From Neorhizobium sp. UBA3556 (GTDB taxonomy: Bacteria > Pseudomonadota > Alphaproteobacteria > Rhizobiales > Rhizobiaceae), in assembly GCA_002376235.1 (NCBI GenBank), contig DFNX01000003.1, positions 62,001 to 126,000 on the forward strand: 64,000 bases of DNA. Direction: 5' to 3'. The position numbers and the translations under genes were made by a program. Below the pieces are notes generated by a model, which was not told the DNA's origin, did not search any database, and worked only from the letters and a program-made list of their open reading frames with translations. Every line of letters begins with the position of its first letter. The stretch's first letter is position 1. This document shows, in pieces, positions 25,972-34,878 of this stretch.

Positions 25972-26679
25972 TCAATCTCCCGCGTCAGTCTGACCGAAAC
26001 TCTCCAGCACTTCCGCGGCCAGCGCCCGGTTGATACGGGTACCGCGCGAGAGGGCCAGATGATCCAGGTGTTCGACCACACGCTGCGCCGTGTCCAGCGA
26101 ACGCTCCATCCGATTGACGATATAGCTGATCAGTTTGTCATCAATGTTAAGCTGCCGGTCGGAAAACAGCTTGATCATCACCTGGGCGAGAAGTTCTTCG
26201 TCAGGTTCGCCTATTTCAACGACGGTTGCCGCCTTGAGACGCGATTTCAGGTCCGGCAGATCCACCGCCCAGGACGTCGGCCAAAGCCGCGATGTCATCA
26301 GCAAAGTCTGGCCATGCTGGCGCACGGCATTGATGACATGGAAAAGCTCTGCGTCGTCAAATCCACGACGATCGGCATCCTCGAACAGGACAGAGCCACC
26401 TGCTGCAATCTGCGATACGTTTGAACCCGCAACGGGATGGATCTCCTGCGCACCCGACTGTTCGCGCCAGATATGGGCGAGATGGGACTTTCCCGATCCG
26501 ACCGGGCCGGCGAGCACGACGACCGGCGACGGCCAGTTCGGCCATTCGTCGACGATCGACACGGCAGCGGCCATGCGCTCGGAGACCATGAGGTCATCAC
26601 GACCGCGAGCGGCATCGTGGGAAAATTGCAGGGGCAGTTGTTCGCCCTTGCCTTGCGGGCGGTCTATCGGGTCAGTCAT
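25972..26679 (-). CDS. hdaA: HdaA, DnaA-related replication regulator
   Basis: The 235-residue protein is Hda-like: it joins the sliding clamp to DnaA and stimulates DnaA-ATP hydrolysis after initiation. An N-terminal clamp-binding motif QLPLQF lies at residues 14-19. The AAA+ core has Walker A GPVGSGKSHL, the Walker B-like FEDAD, and a sensor region SRLWPTSW, with no DnaA DNA-binding domain, as expected for the family. Its TGA overlaps the frame of ppk (TTGA), and perM lies 43 nt upstream, so all are probably one transcript. Confidence 0.92.
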   Translation of the reverse strand: MTDPIDRPQGKGEQLPLQFSHDAARGRDDLMVSERMAAAVSIVDEWPNWPSPVVVLAGPVGSGKSHLAHIWREQSGAQEIHPVAGSNVSQIAAGGSVLFEDADRRGFDDAELFHVINAVRQHGQTLLMTSRLWPTSWAVDLPDLKSRLKAATVVEIGEPDEELLAQVMIKLFSDRQLNIDDKLISYIVNRMERSLDTAQRVVEHLDHLALSRGTRINRALAAEVLESFGQTDAGD

Positions 26680-26722
26680 TCAATTCAGGTCGTTCTGGCA
26701 ATTCAGCCGTTCTGGGGCGATT

Positions 26723-27889
26723 TCAATTGTTCTTGGGAGCTTCGATTTCACGCGTATCGGACGTGTGTTCGACGGCATGCGGCGCGCCCTCCTCCCAGGG
26801 AAGTTCGGCGGAGCGGCCATAATAGATATCGCTATCAAGATATCGTGCCAAGGCGAAACGGACAAGCACGCCAACCACCGCAGCAGCCGGTACTGCAATC
26901 AACAGGCCGACAAAGCCGAACAGCGCACCGAAGGCAAAGAGCGCAAACATCAGCCAGACCGGATGCAGGCCGACGCTCTGGCCAACAAGTTTAGGCTGCA
27001 GGATGTTTCCCTCAAGGAATTGGCCGGAGAAGAAGACGGCGGCAACGGCGAGGATCCAGGGGAAATCCGGCCAGAACTGCACCAGCGCCACACCGATCGC
27101 CATGACCAGACCGATCAGCGAGCCGATATAGGGAATGAACGAGATCATGCCTGCGACGAAGCCGATCAGCAGGCCGAAGTTTAAGCCGACCAGCGACAGG
27201 CCAACGGCGTAGTAGATGCCGAGAATGAGGCAGAGCGACCCTTGGCCGCGAATGAATCCGGCGACCGACTGATCCATGTCGCGGGCGATCTGGCGCACGA
27301 CCTGCACCTGATCGCGCGGGATCCAGCTATCGACCTTGCGCACCATACGGTCCCAGTCGAGCAGGATATAAAAGGCGACGACCGGGGTGACGACGAGGAG
27401 CGACATGACATCGACGATCGCCTTGCCGGAATTCCAGATCTGCGCCAGCAAGGATCCAACGAAACCGGCACCCTGGCTCAGCACCTGGGAGAAGTTTTCC
27501 TTCACCGTTTCGATCTGCGACGAGATCCATGGCGGCAGGAAGGAACTCTGCGGGCTGGAAATGATCTGCTGCAGCTCGGTGATATAACCGGGAAGCGCCG
27601 CGGCGAATTGGGTAAACTGGCTGATGATGATCGGGATCACCAGCATAAGCGCCAGCGCGAAGATGGTGACGAAGCAGACCAGGATGACGATTGTCGCCAT
27701 GGTGCGGCTCAGGCCCCGACGCTCCAGCCAGTCAGCGACCGGATCAAGGAAATAGGCGAGCGCCATGCCGGCCACGAATGGCAGGAGAATGGACGAAAAG
27801 AACCACAGGAACAGGATGAAGCCAACAAGGACGCCCAGCCAGAACAGGATGTGGCGCTTCAGGCTTGCGCCACTGACGTGATATGGCAT
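26723..27889 (-). CDS. AI-2E family transporter (PerM-like)
   Basis: From ATG at 27889, preceded by AAGGAG at 6 nt, the protein has 388 residues with about eight membrane helices. Family features include SSILLPFVAGMALAYFLDPVADWLERRGLSRTMA near residue 35, a periplasmic-like insertion at about 95-150, and GFVAGMISFIPYIGSLIGLV plus GNILQPKLVGQSVGLHPVWLMFALFAFGALFG in the C-terminal half. The family includes AI-2 exporters and Na+/H+-like carriers; substrate unknown. It heads the hdaA-ppk-ppx operon and is divergent from purM. Confidence 0.9.
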   Translation of the reverse strand: MPYHVSGASLKRHILFWLGVLVGFILFLWFFSSILLPFVAGMALAYFLDPVADWLERRGLSRTMATIVILVCFVTIFALALMLVIPIIISQFTQFAAALPGYITELQQIISSPQSSFLPPWISSQIETVKENFSQVLSQGAGFVGSLLAQIWNSGKAIVDVMSLLVVTPVVAFYILLDWDRMVRKVDSWIPRDQVQVVRQIARDMDQSVAGFIRGQGSLCLILGIYYAVGLSLVGLNFGLLIGFVAGMISFIPYIGSLIGLVMAIGVALVQFWPDFPWILAVAAVFFSGQFLEGNILQPKLVGQSVGLHPVWLMFALFAFGALFGFVGLLIAVPAAAVVGVLVRFALARYLDSDIYYGRSAELPWEEGAPHAVEHTSDTREIEAPKNN

Positions 27890-28088
27890 GTCTGCTCCTT
27901 GTTGATCGCTAAACGCGTTTCCCATGGCATATGAGGGGCTTGGTCCAAGAGGTCAAGTTCACATCCCCGTTCGCGACCTTGCCTGTGAAATGCCTTTAAA
28001 ACGTGGCCGAAACGCTTGCATATCCGGGCCGGTCGTGCAATTGGCGGCAGCTTAAAGTTCCCCATTGGATCCGGACTGGAGATGGATG

Positions 28089-29162
28089 ATGAGCGAGGCG
28101 GGCAAGAACGGTCTCACCTATAGCGATGCTGGCGTCGATATCGATGCAGGCAACCTGATGGTCGAGAAAATCAAGCCGGCGGTGCGCTCCACACGCCGTC
28201 CGGGCGCTGACGGCGAAATCGGCGGCTTCGGCGGCCTGTTCGACCTGAAAGCCGCCGGCTTCAACGACCCGATTCTGGTTGCCGCCAATGACGGTGTCGG
28301 CACCAAGCTGAAGATCGCCATCGACGCGGATTTCCACGACACGGTCGGCATCGATCTCGTCGCCATGTGCGTTAACGACCTCGTCGTTCAGGGTGCGGAA
28401 CCGCTTCTGTTCCTCGATTATTACGCAACCGGCAAGCTCGACCCCGATCAGGGTGCGGCAATCGTCAAGGGCATTGCGGCGGGCTGCGTCGAATCCGGCT
28501 GTGCGCTGATCGGCGGCGAGACGGCGGAAATGCCGGGCATGTATTCCGATGGCGACTACGACCTCGCAGGCTTTGCCGTCGGTGCTGCCGAACGCGGTCA
28601 GCTTCTGCCGGCCGGCGACATTGCGCCCGGCGACGTCATTCTCGGTCTCACCTCGTCCGGCGTTCATTCCAACGGCTTTTCGCTGGTGCGCAAGATCGTG
28701 GCGCTTTCCGGCCTCGGCTGGGATGCCCCTGCCCCGTTCGCGGCTGACAAGAAGCTCGGCGAAGCGCTGCTGACGCCGACCCGCATCTATGTGAAGCCGC
28801 TCCTGAAGGCGATCCGCGAGACGCATGCACTCAAGGCTCTCGCCCACATCACCGGCGGCGGCTTCCCGGAGAATATTCCGCGCGTCCTGCCCAAGCACCT
28901 TGCCGCAGAAATCGAGCTCGGCAATATCCCTGTCCCGGCCGTGTTCTCCTGGCTGGCAAAAACCGGCGGCGTCGAGCCCAAGGAAATGCTGCGCACCTTC
29001 AACTGCGGCGTCGGCATGATCGTCGTCGTGTCTGAAGAAAACGCCAAGGCAGTCACCGATGTGCTTGGCGCCGAAGGCGAGACCGTCGTGCAGCTCGGCC
29101 GCATGGTGGAGCGCGCTGAAGGCGGCGCCGGCGTCATCTACAAGGGCACGCTCGGCCTGTAA
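28089..29162 (+). CDS. purM: Phosphoribosylformylglycinamidine cyclo-ligase (AIR synthetase)
   Basis: The 357-residue enzyme closes the imidazole ring to give aminoimidazole ribotide in purine synthesis, using ATP. Typical blocks are GLTYSDAGVDIDAGN (residue 9 on), AANDGVGTKLKIA, MCVNDLVVQGAEPLLFLDYYATG, CALIGGETAEMPGMY and HITGGGFPENIPRVLP. Two ATGs (28086, 28089) follow a GGAG; 28089 gives 7-nt spacing. purN starts 26 nt after the stop. The gene is divergent from perM-hdaA, as is usual in Rhizobiaceae. Confidence 0.97.
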   Translation: MSEAGKNGLTYSDAGVDIDAGNLMVEKIKPAVRSTRRPGADGEIGGFGGLFDLKAAGFNDPILVAANDGVGTKLKIAIDADFHDTVGIDLVAMCVNDLVVQGAEPLLFLDYYATGKLDPDQGAAIVKGIAAGCVESGCALIGGETAEMPGMYSDGDYDLAGFAVGAAERGQLLPAGDIAPGDVILGLTSSGVHSNGFSLVRKIVALSGLGWDAPAPFAADKKLGEALLTPTRIYVKPLLKAIRETHALKALAHITGGGFPENIPRVLPKHLAAEIELGNIPVPAVFSWLAKTGGVEPKEMLRTFNCGVGMIVVVSEENAKAVTDVLGAEGETVVQLGRMVERAEGGAGVIYKGTLGL

Positions 29163-29188
29163 TTTCTCAACGTCTTGAGGATGAGATC

Positions 29189-29854
29189 ATGAACTCGGCC
29201 AAAAAGCGCGTCGTCGTCTTCATCTCCGGCGGCGGCTCCAACATGGTGTCGCTGGCCGATGCCTGTGCGGAGCCCGGTTTTCCGGCCGAAATCGTCGCCG
29301 TCATCTCCGACAAACCGACTGCGGGCGGGCTCGCCAAGGCCGAGGCGCGCGGCATCAAGACTTTTGTCTTCGAGCGCAAGGCCTATGCCGGCAAGGCCGA
29401 GCATGAGGCGGCAATTCTCGATGCGCTTGCCGAGATCAATCCGGACATCATCTGTCTCGCAGGCTACATGCGGCTGATCTCGGGCGATTTCATCCGTCCC
29501 TATGAAGGCCGCATACTCAATATCCACCCTTCCCTGCTGCCGCTCTTCCCCGGCCTTCACACACATCAGCGCGCCATCGACGCCGGCATGAAGATTGCCG
29601 GCTGCAGCGTGCATTTCGTCACCGAAGGCATGGACGAAGGCCCGATCGTGGCGCAGGCAGCGGTGCCGGTCATCTCCGACGATACGGCCGACACGCTGGC
29701 TGGCCGCGTGCTGACGGTGGAGCACAAGCTTTATCCGCTGGCGCTAAGGCTGTTTGCCGAGGGCAAGGTGAGAATGGAAGGTGGGAGGGCCGTATCCACG
29801 CAGTCCGCAGCGCCTCCGACCTTCCCACAGATCATCTCACCGATCGAGGTTTAA
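29189..29854 (+). CDS. purN: Phosphoribosylglycinamide formyltransferase
   Basis: The 221-residue enzyme transfers a formyl group from 10-formyl-tetrahydrofolate to GAR in purine synthesis. Signature elements are ISGGGSNMVSL at the N-terminus, CLAGYMRLISGDFI, the catalytic NIHPSLLPLFPG (Asn, His) and HFVTEGMDEGPIVAQ with the catalytic Asp. It is in an operon with purM. Its stop is only 2 bp from the stop of the convergent phnM-like gene. Confidence 0.97.
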   Translation: MNSAKKRVVVFISGGGSNMVSLADACAEPGFPAEIVAVISDKPTAGGLAKAEARGIKTFVFERKAYAGKAEHEAAILDALAEINPDIICLAGYMRLISGDFIRPYEGRILNIHPSLLPLFPGLHTHQRAIDAGMKIAGCSVHFVTEGMDEGPIVAQAAVPVISDDTADTLAGRVLTVEHKLYPLALRLFAEGKVRMEGGRAVSTQSAAPPTFPQIISPIEV

Positions 29855-29856
29855 CC

Positions 29857-31026
29857 TCAAGCCGCCATCATCTGGAGCGGATGCAGCGTGCCGTCGCTAT
29901 AGACGAACCGGCCGTCGCGGAAGGTGGCGCGGATGCGGTGGACGTCGCCGGTCTCGACAGCCACGAGGTCAGCGCGCTGGCCGATCGAGATTTCGCCGCG
30001 ATCGGTAAGGCCTGCCGCGCGGGCAGCGTTCGAGGTTGCCATTGCAACCGCCTTGGGCAGGCCGATGGTCATGATATCCGCAAGCTTGAAGATTGCCGGG
30101 ACGAAAGCTGCCGGGTGATAGTCAGCGGCGATAGTCGACAACAGTCCAGCGCTGGCTGCGTCGAGCGCGCTCAGATTGCCCGACATGGAGCCGCCACGCA
30201 GCGCATTCGGTGCGCCCATCAACGTATGGAGGCCACGACGGATGGCTTCCTCAGCCGCCGCCATCGTCACCGGAAACTCGCTGATCGTGACGCCAAGATT
30301 AAACATCTCGATGACCTTTTCGGCGCTGTCGTCATCATGCGAGGCAAGCGACAGGCCGTGCTTTTCCGACAGGGCGACGATTTCCTTCAAGCGCGTCTCG
30401 ATTTCCGGATTGCTGCGCATCTCGATACGCTTGTTGATCATCTCCTGCGCTGTCTCGATCGAGATCGAGCGGCGTTCGGACATGCTCAGCACGTAAGCTT
30501 CGATATTGTTGTACTGGCCCTGCCCCGGCGTGTGGTCGGTCAGCGACACCATGTCGATCTCGCCGGCCTCCAGCAGCCGTTCCAGCGTTGGCGCCGCACC
30601 GACATTGGTGATCTCGTAGCGGGCATGGACACGATGGTCGATCAGCAGATCGTCGCGCAGTCGGTTGATGCCTTCGATCACGGCCGAGGTCGTCTCCAGC
30701 GAGCGGACATTGCCATAGACGCTTTCGGTGGCGAAGGAGACGGCGGCATAGGCTGTCGTCACGCCATGGGCGGCAAGCTTCTTGTCCAGTTCATGGATGC
30801 CGAAATCGATCGGCATCTCTGCCTTGGGGCGCGGGGAAATCTCGCGCTCGATCATATCGCCATGGAGGTCGACGAAACCCGGCATCAGGTAACGACCACC
30901 GCCATCGATGACGGCGTCGGCAACCGCGTCATCACGGATTTCGGCGATTGCGCCGTCCTCTATCCTGACCGATCCGCCTTCAACGATCTGGTCCGGCAAA
31001 ACAAGGGTGAAATTGCCGAGCCACAT
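29857..31026 (-). CDS. phnM: PhnM-like alpha-D-ribose 1-methylphosphonate 5-triphosphate diphosphatase
   Basis: The start at 31026 (MWLGNFTLVLP, AGGAG 6 nt upstream) gives 389 residues. It is an amidohydrolase of the PhnM branch, which removes pyrophosphate from ribose-methylphosphonate triphosphate in the C-P lyase pathway. Evidence: LMPGFVDLHGDMIEREISPRP with the metal-binding His-x-Asp region, YAAVSFATES, SLTDHTPGQGQYNN, LASHDDDSAEKV, and EFPVTMAAAEEAIRRGLHTLMGAPNALRGGS. No other phn gene is near, so it is an isolated copy that may act on a different substrate. A PhoB-like repeat lies upstream. Confidence 0.88.
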   Translation of the reverse strand: MWLGNFTLVLPDQIVEGGSVRIEDGAIAEIRDDAVADAVIDGGGRYLMPGFVDLHGDMIEREISPRPKAEMPIDFGIHELDKKLAAHGVTTAYAAVSFATESVYGNVRSLETTSAVIEGINRLRDDLLIDHRVHARYEITNVGAAPTLERLLEAGEIDMVSLTDHTPGQGQYNNIEAYVLSMSERRSISIETAQEMINKRIEMRSNPEIETRLKEIVALSEKHGLSLASHDDDSAEKVIEMFNLGVTISEFPVTMAAAEEAIRRGLHTLMGAPNALRGGSMSGNLSALDAASAGLLSTIAADYHPAAFVPAIFKLADIMTIGLPKAVAMATSNAARAAGLTDRGEISIGQRADLVAVETGDVHRIRATFRDGRFVYSDGTLHPLQMMAA

Positions 31027-31079
31027 GATCATCTCCTAATGCTTTCGGTCCTGCAGGCTGGAGCCGTTAGGCGCGTTTC

Positions 31080-31097
31080 GTGACATTCGTATGAAAC
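31080..31097 (-). promoter_or_regulatory. Possible PhoB box upstream of phnM
   Basis: On the minus strand GTTTCAT-ACGA-ATGTCAC has the 7-4-7 PhoB layout; each half matches CTGTCAT at 5/7. It lies about 54-71 bp before the ATG at 31026. Confidence 0.3.
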
Positions 31098-31125
31098 CGC
31101 GAAAATTTCACAAAGAGTATGCGTC

Positions 31126-31737
31126 TCAGGCTGGAGACAGTTCCGCACGGTGCAGCATTGCCCATTGCAACGCGATGATCGTCTTGGCATCGGTGATTTC
31201 GCCGGTGCTGATCATCCTGTAGGCCTCATCGAGGCCGAGTGTGACAACCTCGATATCTTCTGCCTCACCCGCAAGGCCGCCGCCGAGACCGGTGCGCTTG
31301 TCTGCATCGACGCTGGCGACAAAGAGCGACAACTTCTCTGTCAACGCGCCGGGGCTGGCATAGACGTCGCAGATGTAGCGGGCCTTCGCTATCCTAAAGC
31401 CGGTCTCTTCCATGGCCTCGCGGACCACGGCTTCGGCCGGGATTTCTCCCTCGTCGACCAACCCCGCCGGAATTTCCAACATGTAAGCCGGGTCGCCATT
31501 GGCAAAGGCACCGGAGCGGAACTGGCGCACGAGAACGATAGTATCATCGGCGGGATTATGCAGGAGAATGGCCGCAGCGCAGCCGTGATCATGGACCTCG
31601 CGCGTAACCGTGACCACACTCCCATCCCGCATCTGCTGTTCGAAGGTCAGCATCTCCAACGTCACAAAACCCTTCCACAGGGTCTTTCTCGATAGGAGGC
31701 GCACGCGCTCTGCTTCGGAAGTGTCGATATCGATCAT
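31126..31737 (-). CDS. Nudix hydrolase, ADP-ribose pyrophosphatase-like
   Basis: The 203-residue protein has a complete Nudix box, GLVDEGEIPAEAVVREAMEETGF (the REAMEETG core is visible), preceded by VLVRQFRSGAFANGDPAYMLEIPAG, which is typical of the ADP-ribose/sugar-nucleotide subfamily (YffH/NudF type). The chosen ATG at 31737 has AGGA upstream; the longer frame to 31848 is Pro/Arg-rich and overlaps the neighbouring gene. It lies 40 bp downstream of a molybdopterin oxidoreductase gene on the same strand. Confidence 0.88.
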   Translation of the reverse strand: MIDIDTSEAERVRLLSRKTLWKGFVTLEMLTFEQQMRDGSVVTVTREVHDHGCAAAILLHNPADDTIVLVRQFRSGAFANGDPAYMLEIPAGLVDEGEIPAEAVVREAMEETGFRIAKARYICDVYASPGALTEKLSLFVASVDADKRTGLGGGLAGEAEDIEVVTLGLDEAYRMISTGEITDAKTIIALQWAMLHRAELSPA

Positions 31738-31777
31738 GTCCGGTCCTGTTCTTCTGATTCTCGTCGATGATGCAGGA

Positions 31778-33910
31778 TCAGGCCTTGCGGAGCCAGACCT
31801 TGTTATCGTGGACCGCAGCGCCACCGAATGGGGCAACGGGATCGGCACCGGTCAGGACATTGATCCCCTCGCCGTCGAGATGCGCGTCGTTCGGCCAAAG
31901 ACCTTCTGCGATCAGCACGCCCGGCTTTGCACCCGGCACCAGCTTGGCATGAAGGCGGATTTCGCCGCGGCGATTGCCAAGACAGACGATATCGCCATCG
32001 ACAACGCCCAGAAGTTCGGCATCGGAAGGCTCGATCATCACTTCCGGCCGGCCTTCCTTCTGGATCGAGCTTTTCGTTTCGGCAAAGCTGGAATTCAGAA
32101 AACTGCGCGATGGCGAGGTCGCAAGGCGGAACGGATGTTCAGCATCGACCGTTTCGATCACCGCGACATGGTCCGGGAAGCGCGGCAGTTCCGCGTGCGG
32201 GCCAAGCGGGCCGACGCTATCCGGCGTGCGGTCTGGCGACGGGCCATTTACCCAATCCGGCGAGAAACGGAATTTCCCATCCGGATAACCAAAGCCCTTG
32301 ATGTAATGTGCCGTGTCGAAATCCGGCTGGGCATCGATCCACTTATCGGCCTTCAGGTCCTCATAGGAACCCCAGCCGCTATCGGCCAGAATGCGGTCGA
32401 TATGGCTGCGCTCGTCCTTGCCGAAACCGGCGAAGTGATCGACGCCGAGGCGTTTTGCCAGTTCCTCGATAACGAAGAGATTGGTGCGCACGGTCGATGG
32501 TGGCTCAACCAGCTTCGGCCCGAGCAGGATATGCTGCTGGCCGCCGGCACGGTAGAGATCGTCATGTTCGAGGAACATGGTCGCCGGCAGCACAATATCG
32601 GCCATTTTGGCGGTATCGGTCATGAACTGCTCGTGCACGGCGGTGAACAGGTCGTCGCGGGCAAAGCCCTGTTTCACAAGGCGTTGTTCCGGCGCGATGT
32701 TCATCGGATTGGTGTTCTGGATCAGAAGTGCAGTCACCGGTCCACGATGGCGAAGGGCCACCGGATCACCAGTCAGTACGCGACCGATCTGTGATTGGTC
32801 GAGCATGCGGATTTCCGGGTCCATATAGGCCGTGCCCATCAGCTCGGCCTTGTTCAGCCGAAAGATCTCGCCGTTATTGTGGAAGGCTCCACCACCCTCA
32901 TATTGCCAGGAGCCGAGAACAGTCGCCACAGACAATGCGGCATGCATGGCCGCCGTGCCGTTGCGCTGGCGGGAAAAACCGTAGCCGAGGCGGAAGAAGG
33001 TTTTCTTCGTCGTGCCGATAAGACGAGCGAAATCCTCGATCTCCGCGACCGAAAGGCCGGTGATTTCCGACGCCCATTGCGGCGTGCGGGATTTCAGATG
33101 CGCCTCAAGACCTGCCGGATCATCGGCATATTGCGCCATATATTCGCGGTCAGCATAGCCGTCGCGGAAAGCGATATGCATGAGGGCACAGGCGAGAGCG
33201 GCATCGGTTCCGGGGCGAAGGACGATCTTAACGTCGGCCTGCTTCATCGTTGGGTTGTCGTAGATGTCGACAACGACGATTTTCGCGCCACGTTCCTTGC
33301 GGGCCTTCACCGCATGGGTCATCACATTGACCTGGGTGGCCACCGCATTGGTGCCCCAGATGACGACGCAATCAGACTTGGCCATCTCGCGCGGATCGGG
33401 ACCGCGCAGCGCGCCGGTGCCCATCACATAGCCGGTCCAGGCCATGTTGGTGCAGATCGTGCCCATGAAGCCGGAATATTTCTTCGCATGACGCAGGCGC
33501 TCGATACTGTCGCGCTGCACCTGCCCCATCGTGCCGGCGTAGAAATAGGGCCAGACGGCTTCCGAACCGTGTTTGGCCTCCGCCTTGACGAAAGCATTAG
33601 CGATCTCGTCGAGTGCTGCTTCCCAGGAAAGCTCCTGCCAGTTGCCTTCGCCCTTCGTGCCTTTACGGCGCTGCGGCACCATCAGACGGCCCGGATGATA
33701 GATGCGCTCGGAATAACGCGCGACCTTGGCGCAGATGACGCCGGCCGTGTAGGTGTTGTCAGACGACCCGCGCACCCGGCCGATCCTGCCGTCCTCGGTC
33801 AGGTCGACATCCAGCGCGCAGGCGCTCGGACAGTCGTGCGGACAAACGGTGTGGCCGACTGAATTGTGGCCGGGCTTGCTTTTGGCAGAGATGGGGGTCG
33901 CGATGTTCAT
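31778..33910 (-). CDS. Molybdopterin-dependent oxidoreductase (formate dehydrogenase/BisC-like)
   Basis: The 710-residue protein starts MNIATPISAK and holds an N-terminal [4Fe-4S] site (Cys23, Cys27, Cys31 and Cys60; CPHDCPSAC), then molybdopterin-binding domains with VIWGTNAVATQVN, GYGFSRQRNGTAAMHAALSVATVLGSWQYEGGG and a C-terminal dinucleotide-binding beta-barrel (ATSPSRSFLNSSFAE and VDGDIVCLGNRRGEI). It lacks a Tat signal, so it is cytoplasmic. It belongs to the FdhA/assimilatory nitrate reductase-like group; the substrate is unknown. No partner subunits are next to it. Confidence 0.88.
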   Translation of the reverse strand: MNIATPISAKSKPGHNSVGHTVCPHDCPSACALDVDLTEDGRIGRVRGSSDNTYTAGVICAKVARYSERIYHPGRLMVPQRRKGTKGEGNWQELSWEAALDEIANAFVKAEAKHGSEAVWPYFYAGTMGQVQRDSIERLRHAKKYSGFMGTICTNMAWTGYVMGTGALRGPDPREMAKSDCVVIWGTNAVATQVNVMTHAVKARKERGAKIVVVDIYDNPTMKQADVKIVLRPGTDAALACALMHIAFRDGYADREYMAQYADDPAGLEAHLKSRTPQWASEITGLSVAEIEDFARLIGTTKKTFFRLGYGFSRQRNGTAAMHAALSVATVLGSWQYEGGGAFHNNGEIFRLNKAELMGTAYMDPEIRMLDQSQIGRVLTGDPVALRHRGPVTALLIQNTNPMNIAPEQRLVKQGFARDDLFTAVHEQFMTDTAKMADIVLPATMFLEHDDLYRAGGQQHILLGPKLVEPPSTVRTNLFVIEELAKRLGVDHFAGFGKDERSHIDRILADSGWGSYEDLKADKWIDAQPDFDTAHYIKGFGYPDGKFRFSPDWVNGPSPDRTPDSVGPLGPHAELPRFPDHVAVIETVDAEHPFRLATSPSRSFLNSSFAETKSSIQKEGRPEVMIEPSDAELLGVVDGDIVCLGNRRGEIRLHAKLVPGAKPGVLIAEGLWPNDAHLDGEGINVLTGADPVAPFGGAAVHDNKVWLRKA

Positions 33911-33993
33911 GGCTTTTCTATATTGCAACCAGAGGCGCGCCAAAAGCGCCATTTGGCAGCCATCAATTTTATTCAAGCGAGACACAAGCCCAG

Positions 33994-34863
33994 ATGAACT
34001 ACCGGCATATCTACCACGCGGGCAATTTTGCCGATGTTCTCAAGCACGCCGTTCTGGCGCGGCTGGTTCGTTACCAGCAGAAAAAGGACAAGGCGTTTCG
34101 TGTGCTCGATACCCATGCAGGCATCGGGCTTTACGATCTGTCATCGGAAGAAGCGCAGAAGACCGGTGAGTGGGTGGACGGAATCGGACGGCTTATGGAG
34201 GCGGAGCTTCCCGCGGATGTCGCCGAAATCCTTGAACCCTATTTCGCTGCGATCCGGGAACTGAACCCCAATCGCGGCATCAAGCTCTATCCCGGCTCGC
34301 CAAAGCTTTCCCGCATGCTGTTTCGCCCGCAGGACCGGCTTTCGGCGATGGAACTGCATCCGGACGACTATAACCGCCTGCACAATGTGTTCGAGGGTGA
34401 CTTCCAGGTTCGCGTGACCGAACTCGACGGCTGGCTGGCGCTGGGTGCGCATCTGCCACCGAAGGAAAAGCGCGGCATCGTTCTGGTCGATCCGCCTTTC
34501 GAGGAAGCTGGCGAATATGAGCGGCTGGTGAAGGGGCTGGCAACCGCCTATCGACGCTTTTCCGGCGGCACCTATTGCCTCTGGTACCCGATCAAGAAGG
34601 GCGCGCCGATCAAGAGCTTCCACGAAGAGCTACAGGCACTGGAGATCCCGAAAATGCTGTGCGCCGAGCTTTCGGTGAAAAGCGATCGCGAAACGACCGG
34701 GCTTTCCGGCACCGGCCTGATCATCGTCAATCCGCCCTTCACGCTGAAGGATGAGCTGCATGCGCTCCTGCCGGTGCTGAAGACCGTGCTGGGTCAGGAC
34801 CGTTTTGCCTCGCAACGCGCCTTCTGGCTGCGCGGAGAAGAAGGTGGACGCGGCGAGGAATAA
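33994..34863 (+). CDS. rlmJ: 23S rRNA (adenine(2030)-N6)-methyltransferase
   Basis: The 289-residue protein matches RlmJ, which methylates A2030 of 23S rRNA with S-adenosylmethionine. Evidence: MNYRHIYHAGNFADVLKHAVLARLV at the start, the SAM site DTHAGIGLYDL (about residues 39-49), the adenine N6-methyltransferase motif DPPFE (about 168-172), and YPIKKGAPIKSF. It is divergent from the molybdopterin enzyme and convergent with the UPF0104 gene. Confidence 0.95.
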   Translation: MNYRHIYHAGNFADVLKHAVLARLVRYQQKKDKAFRVLDTHAGIGLYDLSSEEAQKTGEWVDGIGRLMEAELPADVAEILEPYFAAIRELNPNRGIKLYPGSPKLSRMLFRPQDRLSAMELHPDDYNRLHNVFEGDFQVRVTELDGWLALGAHLPPKEKRGIVLVDPPFEEAGEYERLVKGLATAYRRFSGGTYCLWYPIKKGAPIKSFHEELQALEIPKMLCAELSVKSDRETTGLSGTGLIIVNPPFTLKDELHALLPVLKTVLGQDRFASQRAFWLRGEEGGRGEE

Positions 34864-34878
34864 TCGCCCGGAGGGTTT

